Assembly: GCA_030533445.1 (NCBI GenBank)
Contig: CM060081.1
Coordinates: 34,794,111 to 34,858,110 of the forward strand
Length of the DNA stretch: 64,000 nt
Reading direction: 5' to 3'
Origin: Cyprinodon diabolis
Taxonomy: Eukaryota > Chordata > Actinopteri > Cyprinodontiformes > Cyprinodontidae
The position numbers and the translations under genes were made by a program. Below, in pieces: positions 26,461-37,247 of this stretch (position 1 is the stretch's first letter; each line of letters opens with the position of its first letter). The notes under the pieces are model-generated. The model ran no database searches, was not told the DNA's origin, and saw only the letters and a program-made list of their open reading frames with translations.

Positions 26461-26915
26461 CTCCTGATGATTTGTGTGATGCAACATTGCCACATCAAAT
26501 ACACTTGACTGGTTTCCAGTTCTGCTTCACCTCTGTACAAGGAACCTAAATTATTAACAAAATTATGTATGCTACTCTAAAATCAATTAACAGCCTGAAT
26601 GCTATCCAACGCTTCACTAATGTTATTGATAATCTTTTATTAAATGTAGATACAGCTTCCAGCATTGAGTTGCCAGAATGGTCTGATTTATTTACCTTCT
26701 GAGCCTATCAATGACACAGAAAACATTTAGAACAAACTAACCACACAGAGAATAAACCAAAAAAATGTTCTAAATGAGCATGTCTGAAAAAGAAAAGAAA
26801 AACAGACTTGGCTGTGACAGGAGTTTGCTGAGACCTACCGCTCTGAGCCACAGGGTAAACCTTCAATCATTAGATGGAGCAACAGTTACAATAATAAAAC
26901 ATTTTTTTATTCAAT

Positions 26916-27062
26916 GAGTCAATGCAATCAACTGGTTTTCCTTAGATAGAAAACTTTGTATCAATTTGACTGTATGATCTGGTTGAACTGTAAAGTGCCT
27001 TGAGATGACATGTGTTGTGAATTTGGCGCTATATAAATAAACTGAATTGAATTGAATTGAAT
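26916..27062 (+). repeat. L2-type LINE 3' tail, copy 2 of a near-identical pair
   Basis: Same unit as at 26315. It appears to be flanked by TTATTCAATG on the left and TTATTCATTG on the right, a possible 10-bp target duplication with one mismatch. Confidence 0.75.
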
Positions 27063-28571
27063 TATTCATTGTTTATTTTTGAGTCTGCAGACTACTGTCT
27101 CCTTTTTGCACAACTGAAGTAAATGCAAGATTACCTTTTAGATAGGGGTTACTTTATGTGAGAATATAACATATAATATAAGTGACTCAAATTTAGTCTG
27201 ATATCTGGAAAAAAACACTTTAGCCTGTGTTATAAAGTAGAATGATGGGGAGACTAACCAGGGCTGCACCTTCTGCAGAACTTCTGTGAACCTCGAGCCC
27301 AATTTGTCTGATTTCTCTCCCCTGCGTCTGGCCCTTGGGCCTAGTCCACTTAGTCTAATAGAGATGTTGAGAGGAGAACACAGAGGGGAGAGAGCTAAAA
27401 GTCTCTCTGAAGAAAGAAGCAGATTATATATAGCCACTGATTAACGCAGAGATGGGAACATGACCTACATGCATAACAACATTTTCTCTCACTTACCGGT
27501 ACAGAACAACCCTCCGTCCAGGACCAGGACTCCACAACTGGGAGAACTCTAATTATAACACCGAAGTTGGATTTCAATACACACCTCATTAATATTTTTT
27601 TCTCATCATTGGTTTGATAATGTTTTTTAGAGGGGTGAAGGAGACGCTGCACTTTGCCACTGAACTTTTGCTTTTAGTGCACCTGTAAATCAGGTAAAAA
27701 TGACCACTGTTATCATTTGTGTCTGGATCAAAGATCAGATTATTCCAGAGATTTCTAACTCCCTTTCACACACAAAGCACGTTTTCTAAAAATAGCTGCT
27801 CCACTGGAAGTCTCTCAAGGGACAAGGGGGAGAATAGGGAGAAGGAGACAGTAAGAGAGTGAGAGAGTAGGTTTTCTCCGTCCTCATCATCAGATCCTGT
27901 CCTCATCATGCCAGTAACCATTGTATCCGGCCGGCTCTGACAGCGTCGGCAGGCAGCCTGGGGGAGTGAACATTGCTGAGATTGAATCCAGATCTTTTGA
28001 TCAACCACCTGAGGTTGATTTAACACCCTTTTTCCTGGACAGTGAAAGAGGCTGATTACAGAGTTAGCGCACCCTCCCAGCTCCCTCAGCTGCTGCCCAT
28101 TACCGGAGCCGCTGCTATACTGTGCCGCTTTGGCTCATACAGACACTGAGAAAACACACAAAGGCAGGAGATGAAGGTCCAGACATGATCAAAGGAGGTC
28201 ATTATATGTGTGTGTAAATGAATTTTGCGAAGATTGTGTAACCCTCCTTTTAATAAGACTTTTGTTTTGTATATTAAATGATTAAAAACTGCAAATTTTA
28301 GTTGACCGATTATTACTGAAATTACAATTTTTAACTACTGAAGTTTTATTTAATATTTTGCTTGCTATGTTCTTCAGTTTTTACGATATTATAGGTTATC
28401 TATTATTTAAGTTGCCTTATTAGTTTATTTGGTTTGTGCTTTGTAGTTTATTCTCCTGTTCTTTGTTGATTTTAAAAATCTCTTTAGAAAAAATGTTCCC
28501 TCTAGGTATCTTTGTTTTTCTGTTTAGCTTCTTCAGGCTTAAAACCTAAGGCTCCTTCAGGGTCTTTCACT
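27063..28571. other. non-coding DNA with a CpG-containing patch
   Basis: Most of this is plain AT-rich DNA. The part at about 27860-28150 has clustered CpGs (for example GGCCGGCTCTGACAGCGTCGG and TTACCGGAGCCGCTGC) unlike its surroundings. A minus-strand donor-like CCG|GTAAGTG sits at about 27500. No coding frame fits. It may be a distal regulatory element or an old LTR. Confidence 0.35.
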
Positions 28572-28576
28572 GATCT
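28572..28576. repeat. 5-bp target-site duplication (GATCT), left copy
   Basis: GATCT occurs directly before the 5' LTR and again at 33918-33922 directly after the 3' LTR. Five bases is usual for Ty3/gypsy integration. Confidence 0.88.
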
Positions 28577-29199
28577 TGTCATGCTCCAGGCCTGGGTTCA
28601 GGGCTGGGTTGTCTCTCTCTCTCTCTTCTCTGCAGGGTGGACTGGCAGGTGCTCCTCATCACTGCTGATTTCAGCCCTTCTTAAGGAGCAGAAACCAGGA
28701 GGAGGGCGTCAGTTCTTTCTCGCTTCCAGAGTGGTACATGACCCAACAAACTTTTCTGAGTTTCATCAGAACCAGACCTGATATTTTGTATCTGTCTTTT
28801 CCTCTTTAGAACCTGAAATCCAAGCCAGAGAAACCACAAGCCAGGGAGCTGGACTCCTCTGATCGCCTTCCTGAACTTGCCCTCCTCTTTGAAGCTCACC
28901 TGCCTGTCCACCCTCAAAAATCATCTGCACAAGAGAGAGTGAGGGAACCACTGGATTGCACCGGACCACGGATGTCACCCCCTCTGGCTCCGGGCAAGCC
29001 TCCTACTCTATGAGTTTTTTAGCTCTCCACATTCCTTACTGCCACAGGATGTTTCTGACCACCTCCTTCGCCCCTCTAAGCAGACCAGAAGATACCAAAC
29101 CAGTCATCACCTGTATACCAGCACCTTACAATAAACCAGTTAAAACTAACTGTCTGTCTCCGTGGTTGCTCTGATCCTGAGTCGTTCTTTATCATGACA
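28577..29199 (+). repeat. 5' LTR of the chromovirus
   Basis: The LTR is 623 bp and begins TGTCATG, ending CATGACA. A polyadenylation signal AATAAA is at 29130-29135. The gag start codon (ATG at 29194) lies inside the last six bases of the LTR. I see no obvious tRNA primer site directly after the LTR; related fish sushi elements have been proposed to self-prime. Confidence 0.95.
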
Positions 29200-30335
29200 G
29201 AAAGAACTGACCAGCCTGACTCAGGGGCGCAACTTCGGAGCGCGGTTTCCCACCAGGGGTTATTGCTAGGACAGCATGAGGCTCTATTACAATCTATGAG
29301 CCAACAGCAGGCACAACTTTGTCAAGCCATGAGTTTACTGACTCACGAGATTCAGGACCTAAGAGGACAATTAAGCATGAGTCAACCTACCTCTCCTTCT
29401 CCCCCAGCTGTCCAACCTCCCGCTGATATCGCGCCGCCTTCGACCTTCGGTGTCGGGGTGTCCGCGCCTACTCCAGAACCTTTCTATGGTGAGCTGAGTA
29501 AGTCCAGGGGTTTCTTATTGCAGTGCTCCTTAGTTTTCTGTCGTTCCCCCCAGTCTTTTCCAGATGACGCTGGGAAGATTTCCTATGTTGTCGGTCTCCT
29601 CAGAGATAGAGCCGAGTTGGGCGGAGTCATTTATTGATGAAACGAGCATCCTCAGTCTTAGTTATGCTGATTTCCTTGCTCGGTTCAAAAGGACGTTCTC
29701 CTCCTCGTTAAGCGAGGAGGTGGTGTCTAAGAGACTGTGGTCTCTGAAACAGGGAGGCCGCTCGGTAGCCGACTTTGCGGTCGAGTTCCGGACCCTGGCT
29801 TCTCAGACGGGTTGGAACGCCCTAGCTCTTAAAGTGGCATTTCTTAATGGACTCACCGAAAAATTAAAGGACCAATTAGCGACCCGAGACAAACCATCAG
29901 ACCTAGAGGAACTGATTGGTCTAGCCCAGGGGTGTCAAACTGGTTCCAGAAAGGGCCGTGTGGCTGCAGGTTTTCTTTCCAACCAAGCAATAGCACACCA
30001 GACTCCAGTCATCTCATCAAGTCATCATGTTCAGATTGGACTCACTTGATGAGATGACTGGAGTCTGGTTTGCTATTGCTTGGTTGGAAAGAAAACCTGC
30101 AGCCACACTGCCCATTCTGGAACCAGTTTGACACCCCTGGTCTAGCCATTCGGGTGGACGATTGGCTCCGTGAAAGAGCCCGTGAGAGACGGGGACAGGA
30201 CCCACTTCCAGCGCGACGCCTCGCCCCTCCCTCCTAGACAGGCGTATGAGGGCTAAACAGTGCCTCTACTTTGGCACCTCTGGGCATTTTCGTTTTGACT
30301 GTCCCGTCTGCCCAAAAGATCCAGCCCGCCAGTAG
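29194..30335 (+). pseudogene. gag of the chromovirus, broken by frameshifts and a MITE
   Basis: The frame starts MTERTDQPDSGAQLRSAVSH and continues through a glutamine-rich region into a capsid-like domain (PEPFYGELSKSRGFLLQCSL, then SWAESFIDE in another frame after a shift near 29613). A MITE splits the gene at 29927-30139. After it, VDDWLRERARERRGQDP leads to TAG at 30235, with a further frame change nearby. The nucleocapsid zinc knuckle follows at about 30261-30302 as CLYFGTSGHFRFDC, in which the second cysteine of the CCHC motif is replaced by phenylalanine. The gene would have acted in particle assembly; this copy is dead. Confidence 0.85.
29927..30139. mobile_element. palindromic hAT-type MITE inserted in gag
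   Basis: A 213-bp near-perfect palindrome with ends CAGGGGTGTCAAACTGGTTC and its complement. It is flanked by an exact 8-bp duplication GTCTAGCC (29919-29926 and 30140-30147). The arms are about 95 bases with a short unpaired centre around 30030. No coding capacity. The ends and 8-bp duplication place it in hAT, and similar CAGGGGTGTCAAA ends are common in vertebrate hAT MITEs. It must have inserted after, or in an ancestor of, this gypsy copy. Confidence 0.93.
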
Positions 30336-30346
30336 TCCAGGGGATA

Positions 30347-33283
30347 ATGGCGGGCGCGTGTTCTGAGACCCCCGCTCCCTGGTTTCTTTTACAATCTGTT
30401 ATTTGTTTCCAAGAGTCACAACATCCGGTCTCAGCCTTCATAGATTCATGCTCAGAGCAGAATCTTATTGATCCAGCCTTGGTTAACAGACTTCACATAC
30501 CTGTTCATTTGTTACCATCTCCAGTCTCAGTAGTTGCTTTGGATGGCAGCCACCTAGCCACCATTACCCATCAGACACTTCCCCTTAAATTCATTTCTTC
30601 TGGTAATCATCATGAAGACCTTTCTTTTTTTGTATTTCCCACCAAACAGTCTCCTGTTGTTTTGGGCTATTCATGGTTGGCAGCCCATAACCCTCTAATT
30701 AATTGGAGGGAGTCACGAATTGAAACATGGAGCACCAGTTGTCTGGCTTCGTGTTTGCAGTCAGCCCTTCCCCGTTCTTCTGTAGGCCCTGTTTTCCCAG
30801 AGATTCCTCCTGATCTGTCCCAGGTTCCATCAGATTATCTTTACCTCCGGCGTGTGTTTAGCAAAGATCTAGCTCTAAGCCTCCCCCCTCATCGTCCCTA
30901 CGATTGTTCCATCGATCTCCTCCCAGGGGCTCCCCTGCCGTCAGCCCGTCTTTATAAATTATCTCATTCTGAACAGCGAGCTATGGAGAGATATATAGCA
31001 GAGTAGCTGAAAGCGGGCATTATTCGTCCATCATCCTCCCCTGTTGGGGCAGGTTTTTTCTTTGTCCAAAAGAGAGATAAAACACTACGTCCCTGCATAG
31101 ATTACAGAGGTCTCAATCAGATAACTATCAAAAACAAATATTCCTTACCCCTTCTTGCTTCAGCCTTTGATACAGTACGTGGAGCCACAATCTTCACCAA
31201 ACTGGACCTCCGCAACGCTTATCATCTGGTCCGTATCAGGGAGGGAGATGAGTGGAAGACAGCTTTCAAGACACTGATAGGCCACTTCGAGTATCTGGTC
31301 ATGCCTTTCGGCCTAACTAATGCCCCGGCTGATTTCCAGGCCCTCATAAATGATGTACTCAGAGACTTCATTAATCATTTTGTGTTTGTCTACATAGACG
31401 ACATCCTAATTTTCTCTAGAGACCCCAAACAACATCGGCAGCACGTCCGCCAGGTCCTCCAGTGGCTCCTAGAGAACCGTTTATTTGTCAAGGCAGAAAA
31501 ATGTGAGTTCCACCGTGAGTCCATAAGTTTCCTCGGCTTCATCTTTGAGGGTGGACAGGTGAAGACAGATCCAGCCAAGGTCAAAGCTGTGGTCGACAGG
31601 CCCACACCCAAGACCCGAAAGGACCTCCAACGCTTCCTTGGGTTTGCCAATTTCTACAGAGTGTTTATCAAGGACTATAGTGTCATTGCCTCGCCCCTCT
31701 CAGCCCTCACTTCCACCAAGACGACCTTCACTTGGTCCCCTGCAGCCGATCAGGCTTTTCGTTTCCTCAAGGAGAGGTTCACAAAAGCCCCCATCCTGGT
31801 TTACCCTGATCCTTTGGCCCAGTTCACCATGGAGGTTGATGCCTCAGATACCGGGGTCGGGGCCATCCTGTCCCAGATGTCTGCCTCTGATGGCAAGCTC
31901 CATCCCTGTGCTTTCTTTTCTAGGCGTTTCACTCCAGCCGAGAAAAACTACGATGTGGGAGATCGTGAGCTGCTGGCCATTAAACTGGCTCTGGAGGAGT
32001 GGCGCCACTGGTTGGAGGGGACAGAGTTGCCAATTATTATATGGACAGATCATAAGAACCTTTCCTACATCCAGTCTGCTAAACGCCTGAACTCTCATCA
32101 GAGCCGTTGGGCACTTTTTTTTTCACGTTTCCATTTTACCTGTGCCTGCAACAAATGTTCCAGCAGACCACCTTCTGGCCTCCTCCAACCTCTACCCACG
32201 CCTAGCCGTCCTTGGTCACACATAGCCCTGGATTTCGTCACTGGTCTACCACCATCCAATCACAAAACGGTCAACCTCACTGTCATCAACAGGTTCTCCA
32301 AGGCATGCCATCTGATACCACTGAACAAACTTCCATCTGCTCACCGGACTGCCAGACTTTTGTTCAACCATGTGTTTAGACTCCATGGCTTGCCGACGGA
32401 AATTGTGTCTGACCGTGGCCCGCAGTTTGTTTCCCAAGTCTGGCATAGTTTCTTTCAGTGCCTAGGGGCTAAGGTCTCACTTACATCTGGTTTCCATCCC
32501 CAGTCTAATGGTCAGTGCGAATGGCTAACTCAAGACTTGGAGAACACCCTCCGTTGTGTCTGCTCCCACAACCCCTCTTCCTGGAGTCAGCTCCTTGCAT
32601 GGGTGGAGTACTCTCATAACTCGCACATTTCAGCAGCCTCTGGATTGTCCCCCTTTGAGGCATCCCTAGGCTATCAGCCCACACTCCTTCCCTCTTCCTT
32701 CCCTGATCCAACCTTTCCATCCGTCAGGTCATACCTTCAGCAGTGCCGCAAAGTCTGGGATCAGACCAAAGCCGCCCTTGAATGTACCTCCATTTGAAAC
32801 AAGAAGTTTGCTGACCGCAAACGCATCCCAGCACCTATCTATTTCCCTGGACAAGAGGTGTGGTTGTCTTCTAGGAATTTTCCCCTAAAGGCTGTGTCAA
32901 AGAAACTGGCCCTTAAGTTCCTCGGTCCCTTTAAGATCGCCCGCATCATCAGTCCTACAGCAGTCCGGCTCAGGCTTCCGCCTCACCTTCGTGTACACCC
33001 TACTTTTCATGTGTCTCAAATTTAACCTGTCACCTCTAGTCCGTTGTGCCCTTCTTCCAGACCCCCTCCACCCGCCCGGATTGTGGATGGTCACCCTGCC
33101 TTCACAGTTCGACGCATAGTGGCTTCCAGGCGTCGTGGCCGCGGCTTCCAGTTTCTGGTGGATTGGGCGGGGTACGGCCCTGAGGAGCGGTCCTGGGTTC
33201 CTTGTTCGTTCATTTTGGATCCAGGCCTCATCTCAGCCTTCGAGGCCTCCTCCAGTGGACGGCCGCCAGGGGGCGTCCGTTAG
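30347..33283 (+). pseudogene. pol of the chromovirus (PR-RT-RNase H-IN-chromodomain), broken
   Basis: One frame runs through the whole region apart from stops at 31004 (TAG), 32795 (TGA) and 33023 (TAA). Protease: SAFIDSCSEQNLID at about 30432-30475, where the usual D-S-G active site reads D-S-C. Reverse transcriptase: [22 protein letters not shown] and the YIDD active site at 31391-31402. RNase [18 protein letters not shown] and [15 protein letters not shown] deletion joins FHFT to [10 protein letters not shown] near 32140, removing the rest of RNase H and the HHCC finger start. Integrase core: [20 protein letters not shown] and SNGQCEW give the D, D and E. A C-terminal chromodomain ([19 protein letters not shown]) lies at about 33150-33205. 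Confidence 0.92.
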
Positions 33284-33294
33284 AGGGGGGGTGG
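33283..33294 (+). other. polypurine tract of the chromovirus
   Basis: AGAGGGGGGGTGG-type purine run directly before the 3' LTR, in the expected place for plus-strand priming. Confidence 0.75.
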
Positions 33295-33917
33295 TGTCAT
33301 GCTCCAGGCCTGGGTTCAGGGCTGGGTTGTCTCTCTCTCTCTCTTCTCTGCAGGGTGGACTGGCAGGTGCTCCTCATCACTGCTGATTTCAGCCCTTCTT
33401 AAGGAGCAGAGACCAGGAGGAGGGCGTCAGTTCTTTCTCGCTTCCAGAGTGGTACATGACCCAACATACTTTTCTGAGTTTCATCAGAACCAGACCTGAT
33501 ATTTTGTCTCTGTCTTTTCCTCCTTAGAACCTGAAATCCAAGCCAGAGAAACCACAAGCCAGGGAGCTGGACTCCTCTGATCGCCTTCCTGAACTTGTCC
33601 TCCTCTTTGAAGCTCACCTGCCTGTCCACCCTCAAAAATCATCTGCACAAGAGAGAGTGAGGGAACCGCTGGATTGCACCGGACCACGGACGTCACCCCC
33701 TCTGGCTCCGGGCAAGCCTCCTACTCTGTGAGTTTTTTAGCTCTCCACATTCCTTACTGCCACAGGATGTTTCTGACCACCTCCTTCGCCCCTCTAAGCA
33801 GACCAGAAGATACCAAACCAGTCATCACCTGTATACCAGCACCTTACAATAAACCAGTTAAAACTAACTGTCTGTCTCCGTGGTTGCTCTGATCCTGAGT
33901 CGTTCTTTATCATGACA
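33295..33917 (+). repeat. 3' LTR of the chromovirus
   Basis: 623 bp, the same length as the 5' LTR, with 8 substitutions (6 transitions, 2 transversions) and no indels by my count. AATAAA is at 33848-33853. Confidence 0.95.
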
Positions 33918-34119
33918 GATCTAGCTCCAGAGCTAACGTAAGTTTCTGTTCTCGTCTTGAAATATAGGTTATCACTTAATTGAATTTGAGACTAAACTTA
34001 CTAGATTACTTGCTGTTTTAAACTGCCAAAAGATAATACCAAAAAATAAACCCTTACTTGTGGTGGGGGTAAATGAAGAACAGCAAGACGCTAGACAAAC
34101 TTTCATCCACCTCCACCTC

Positions 34120-34878
34120 AAGTCCGATCAGCAAGAAATAATCAATGGATCATCATCTAGCCCTAAAACCAATACGTTTGCGGTGATTTAATGAATTTAG
34201 AGTTTATGAGTAAAATCAGTAATATTCGTTGCAATTACAGAGTCTTGGAACTGACATTTTTGCCATTTTTGCTTTCTTCCCGCTTTAGAAGCAAAATCAA
34301 TGGGAGCTACAAGACACATCGTCAATCAACAACAATCATTGACAGATTCGAGAGGACTTCATTGCAATTTGCGAGAGCTATAGTTAAACTGACAATGACC
34401 ACGTGCATGGCAGTTGGAAATTGTAACCTGTACATCGGGTAAAAGTTAAAAAAAAGAAAAAAGCGTAAATTCACCTTTCCAATTCATAATCCACCACGGA
34501 CGGGTCTGCGTTGGATTGCCAACCTAAAGAAGGAGGATTTGCCATCAACTTCTGGCCAGTGAAAAAACATGTAATATGTGGCCAATATTTCAAAGAAGGA
34601 TGTTTTCAAGATGACTTGGATAGTAACACGTTGTGACAAACACCAGATACAGCATTGGGACTTGCTCAACCGCTGATACCGCACCGTGACGTCACAAACC
34701 GGTAGGTGGCAGTAGTGCTCTTTGACAAACATGGATGCCTCCCGATAAGCACATTCAAATGAAAATTACTCTTAATTAAAAACACTTATTTATTGAACGG
34801 TATCTAATAATTTCATATTTAAAGTACTTTCAGAAGTTTGAATTCTGAATATGACCGGACTTTACCTTTCAATCTCAG
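34120..34878 (+). repeat. THAP-domain repeat, copy A
   Basis: Aligns with 59460-61045 from AGTCCGATCAGCAAG through to CAGAAGTTTGAATTCTG. The + strand holds a THAP-like zinc-finger exon in pieces: CMAVGNCN near 34407, FPIHNPPR and RWIANLKKEDLPS at about 34478-34550, and remains of the downstream VICGQYFKEGC part at about 34573-34605, with stops and shifts between. THAP domains occur in host genes and in P-element-like transposases; I cannot tell which parent this had. It ends with a CRE-like palindrome and a CTCF-like motif. Confidence 0.7.
34687..34712 (+). promoter_or_regulatory. CRE palindrome and CTCF-like motif in repeat copy A
   Basis: TGACGTCA (34687-34694), a perfect CRE, is followed by CCGGTAGGTGGCAG (34699-34712). 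The latter matches the CTCF core CCASYAGRKGGCRS at all but one position. Binding is not shown. Confidence 0.45.
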
Positions 34879-35499
34879 GCTATTGTCACTCCCACACATC
34901 CTCTGGCTTATTCTACCACCAGTGTCCAAGCCCCATAGGGGAAGACTACTCTTATCATTTTCCTAAGTTCCTCATCCAAGCAAATGTAAATTTACAGAAA
35001 CAAAATTTTTTTGCCGGAGCCTGAGCTCCAAAGAACTCAAAACCTTTCTAATCTCTTCTTTGAGTTTTTCCAGGTTAAAATGCTAAATAGGTTAATAATG
35101 TATAATTATTACAACTTTGTCATAACAAAAGTAAATGTTTCCAGCACCCAAGACACATACTGTATCCATTTAGCACACTTCCATTACACTCATGGTCCTA
35201 TAGATTACAAAACACCACAAAAGCATACTGGGAAATAACAGAAATTACACAGTACAATATTCATTTACCTAAATACCTATTACATCTAAAGTGACAGGAT
35301 TACATTGAGTTAGTTTGCTTATCATTAGTTGTAATAATGTCTATTGTTGCTGTTTAAATATTGCAACCCCCCCCCCCAATATCAATAGCATAAAAACTCT
35401 CTCACCACTGGTTAGGGAATAAACTCGCCTGAAGACATTGGCTCTAAAATAATCTCCTACTGGAAATGGGGACATGAACTTTGGAAATAACTAAAACTA
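34879..35499. other. non-coding DNA
   Basis: Nothing recognised apart from a C9 run near 35368. Confidence 0.4.
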
Positions 35500-35776
35500 A
35501 CAAAACTGACAAAATGGAAACCAACAGAAGGCAAACAGGGAACAAACACTAAAACCCTGTCTATTCACTGGCCACCAGGAACCAGGACACGAACCTTGGA
35601 ACAAAACTAAAAAAGACCAAACAGAACACAAGATACAAAACAATGATCTGGCCCTGATCGCTCGGGCTGAACGGAATATAAAGTGCAGACAAAGGTGGGA
35701 AATTAGGAACAGAGCAGAACTAGGCAGGTGAATAAAATTAACGACTAGGGTGAAGCTATCAGGCCAGATCATGACA
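35500..35776 (-). repeat. gypsy-type LTR fragment, minus strand
   Basis: Read on the minus strand it begins TGTCATGATCTGGCC at 35776, matching the TGTCATG start of the chromovirus LTR, and continues with sequence of the kind seen in teleost gypsy LTRs (GTTCGTGTCCTGGTTCCTGG). I could not find its other end or a target duplication, so it is probably truncated near 35480-35500. Confidence 0.45.
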
Positions 35777-36640
35777 CAATGTCCATATTTCAATTCTTTG
35801 TGAATCTTTATTTAAGGGGTTGTTTAAAGTAACTCATTTAATTTTTGTTTACAAAGTAAATTAATTTATATGATTCACCAAACAAAGAACTACTTGTTAG
35901 AAATTAAGTATTTGTTTGAATATTTCCTAAAACGATATAGTGACCAGATATCTATACATGTGCAACACCAGGGGCTTGAACCTTTCTTCTTGAGACACAA
36001 ACTTAACTATAAAAGATGTAGCTTTCCTATATTCCAAAAGGACTTTATGCTCACATGTTTGTGCAATTTCCCAGGACACCATTAAAAGTCAGCTTGGTAA
36101 TTTATTATTTATACATCAGTATTATCTTTCCATTCAAGTTGGGACTCTGCTTGTAGTATTCCAAAACATTAGAATTCCTTCCAGTCACAAGAAACTTTTT
36201 GGCAAACTAAAAACATTTTTATGAAGCAAATAAAAAGAGAAGGAAGGAAAGGCAGAATTGAGAAAGGGAGAAATTTTGTAGAACACCAGCAACCAAGGAA
36301 GGACATGAGAGAGAGAAGAATAATGGACACAGGAAAGGGATGATGAAACAAAAGTATAGAGAGATGTGGAACAGATGGAAGGTAAGAAAGAAAGGAAACC
36401 CAAGGACAGTCAAACAGAAGAGATGTGGGACACAAGGATGAAAGGACACAATCCTAATCAATGTTAAAAAAGGGATTAAAAACAAAAACAAATTTTGGAC
36501 TTCAATTTTTATTCGAAATCAACTAAAATCATATTTATTCCTTGCTTTGCTTTATAAACTTCATGGAACTTCATGGAAGTTTGAATGGATCAATTTCAGT
36601 CTTTTCACCAATTGCATAAATATCAGTAAGCAGTGACTAC
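35777..36640. other. non-coding DNA with a purine-rich tract
   Basis: A strongly purine-biased stretch (GGAAGG and GAGAGA clusters) occupies about 36225-36440 on the + strand. No gene seen; open frames on the minus strand here are composition artefacts. Confidence 0.5.
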
Positions 36641-36650
36641 AGTTGCTTAG

Positions 36651-37247
36651 GCGCCGCCGACCTCTTATGGGCCCCGTCACTGACACCTGGTGGGCCCCCC
36701 ATGCATTTGTAGACTAGGTCGTCTCTTTGCAGTAGTAATGGTGTGAAAAATTCCTCTTAAACCCACTAGATACTAAAGTGGCACACCGGACCTTATTAAT
36801 ACCCCAACACATGCCAGATTTCAACATGATGGTGAGCCGTTTAAACACAACACCCATAGCAAAGCAGACAGTGGTCATTTTAATTACTATGTTAATAACT
36901 GTGTATAATTCATTAGCCAGTTCGTAAAAAAAATACAGTCATGTAATATGTTTTAAACCGCAATAAAGATCTTAAAAGAACAATGTATTTGAGTATTTTA
37001 TTTTTTACACTACGACTTGGAATTATGGGTAATCCAGAGCGTAGATTAAAACCATAGCCATAATGTGCTAGCGACAATGGATACCCAAAATAGGTACTCA
37101 AGCAGATTCCGGAAAAAAAAAGGAAAGAAGAGCTGCCTGAAGAACGGAAATAACTTCCCAAAATAAACACGTTCTTTCAAAGAACCGAAGAGGGAGATAT
37201 GATAATGTTGCTTACGGGCCTAATGTTGTGTCGTTACGCCATTGCTT
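36651..37247 (+). pseudogene. hAT-like relic with a TTF-type N-terminus
   Basis: The right end, read on the minus strand, begins CAATGGCGTAACGACACAAC, close to hAT ends of the CAGTGGCGTA type. The left end has CAGTTGCTTAGGCGCCGCCG. On the + strand near 37076 is MDTQNRYSSRFRKKK and, in another frame, ELPEERK then LPKINTFFQRTE, matching the start of TTF-finger hAT transposases. The rest of the transposase is gone. I did not find a matching 8-bp duplication, so the bounds are approximate. Confidence 0.45.

Larger units (their letters stand above)
28577..33917 (+). mobile_element. Ty3/gypsy chromovirus (sushi-like) LTR retrotransposon, full length but defective
   Basis: A 5.34-kb element with two 623-bp LTRs and an exact 5-bp GATCT duplication. 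The order gag, protease, reverse transcriptase, RNase H, integrase, chromodomain marks it as a chromovirus of the Ty3/gypsy group, like the fish sushi elements. The genes are broken: at least two frameshifts in gag, a palindromic MITE in gag, stop codons at 31004, 32795 and 33023, and an in-frame deletion between RNase H and integrase. It cannot make its own proteins. The LTRs differ at only 8 of 623 positions. Confidence 0.95.

Noticed and set aside
36169..36491. Overlapping minus-strand frames rich in Phe, Ser and Leu
   Set aside because: They are produced by a purine-rich tract; no domain or gene structure is seen.
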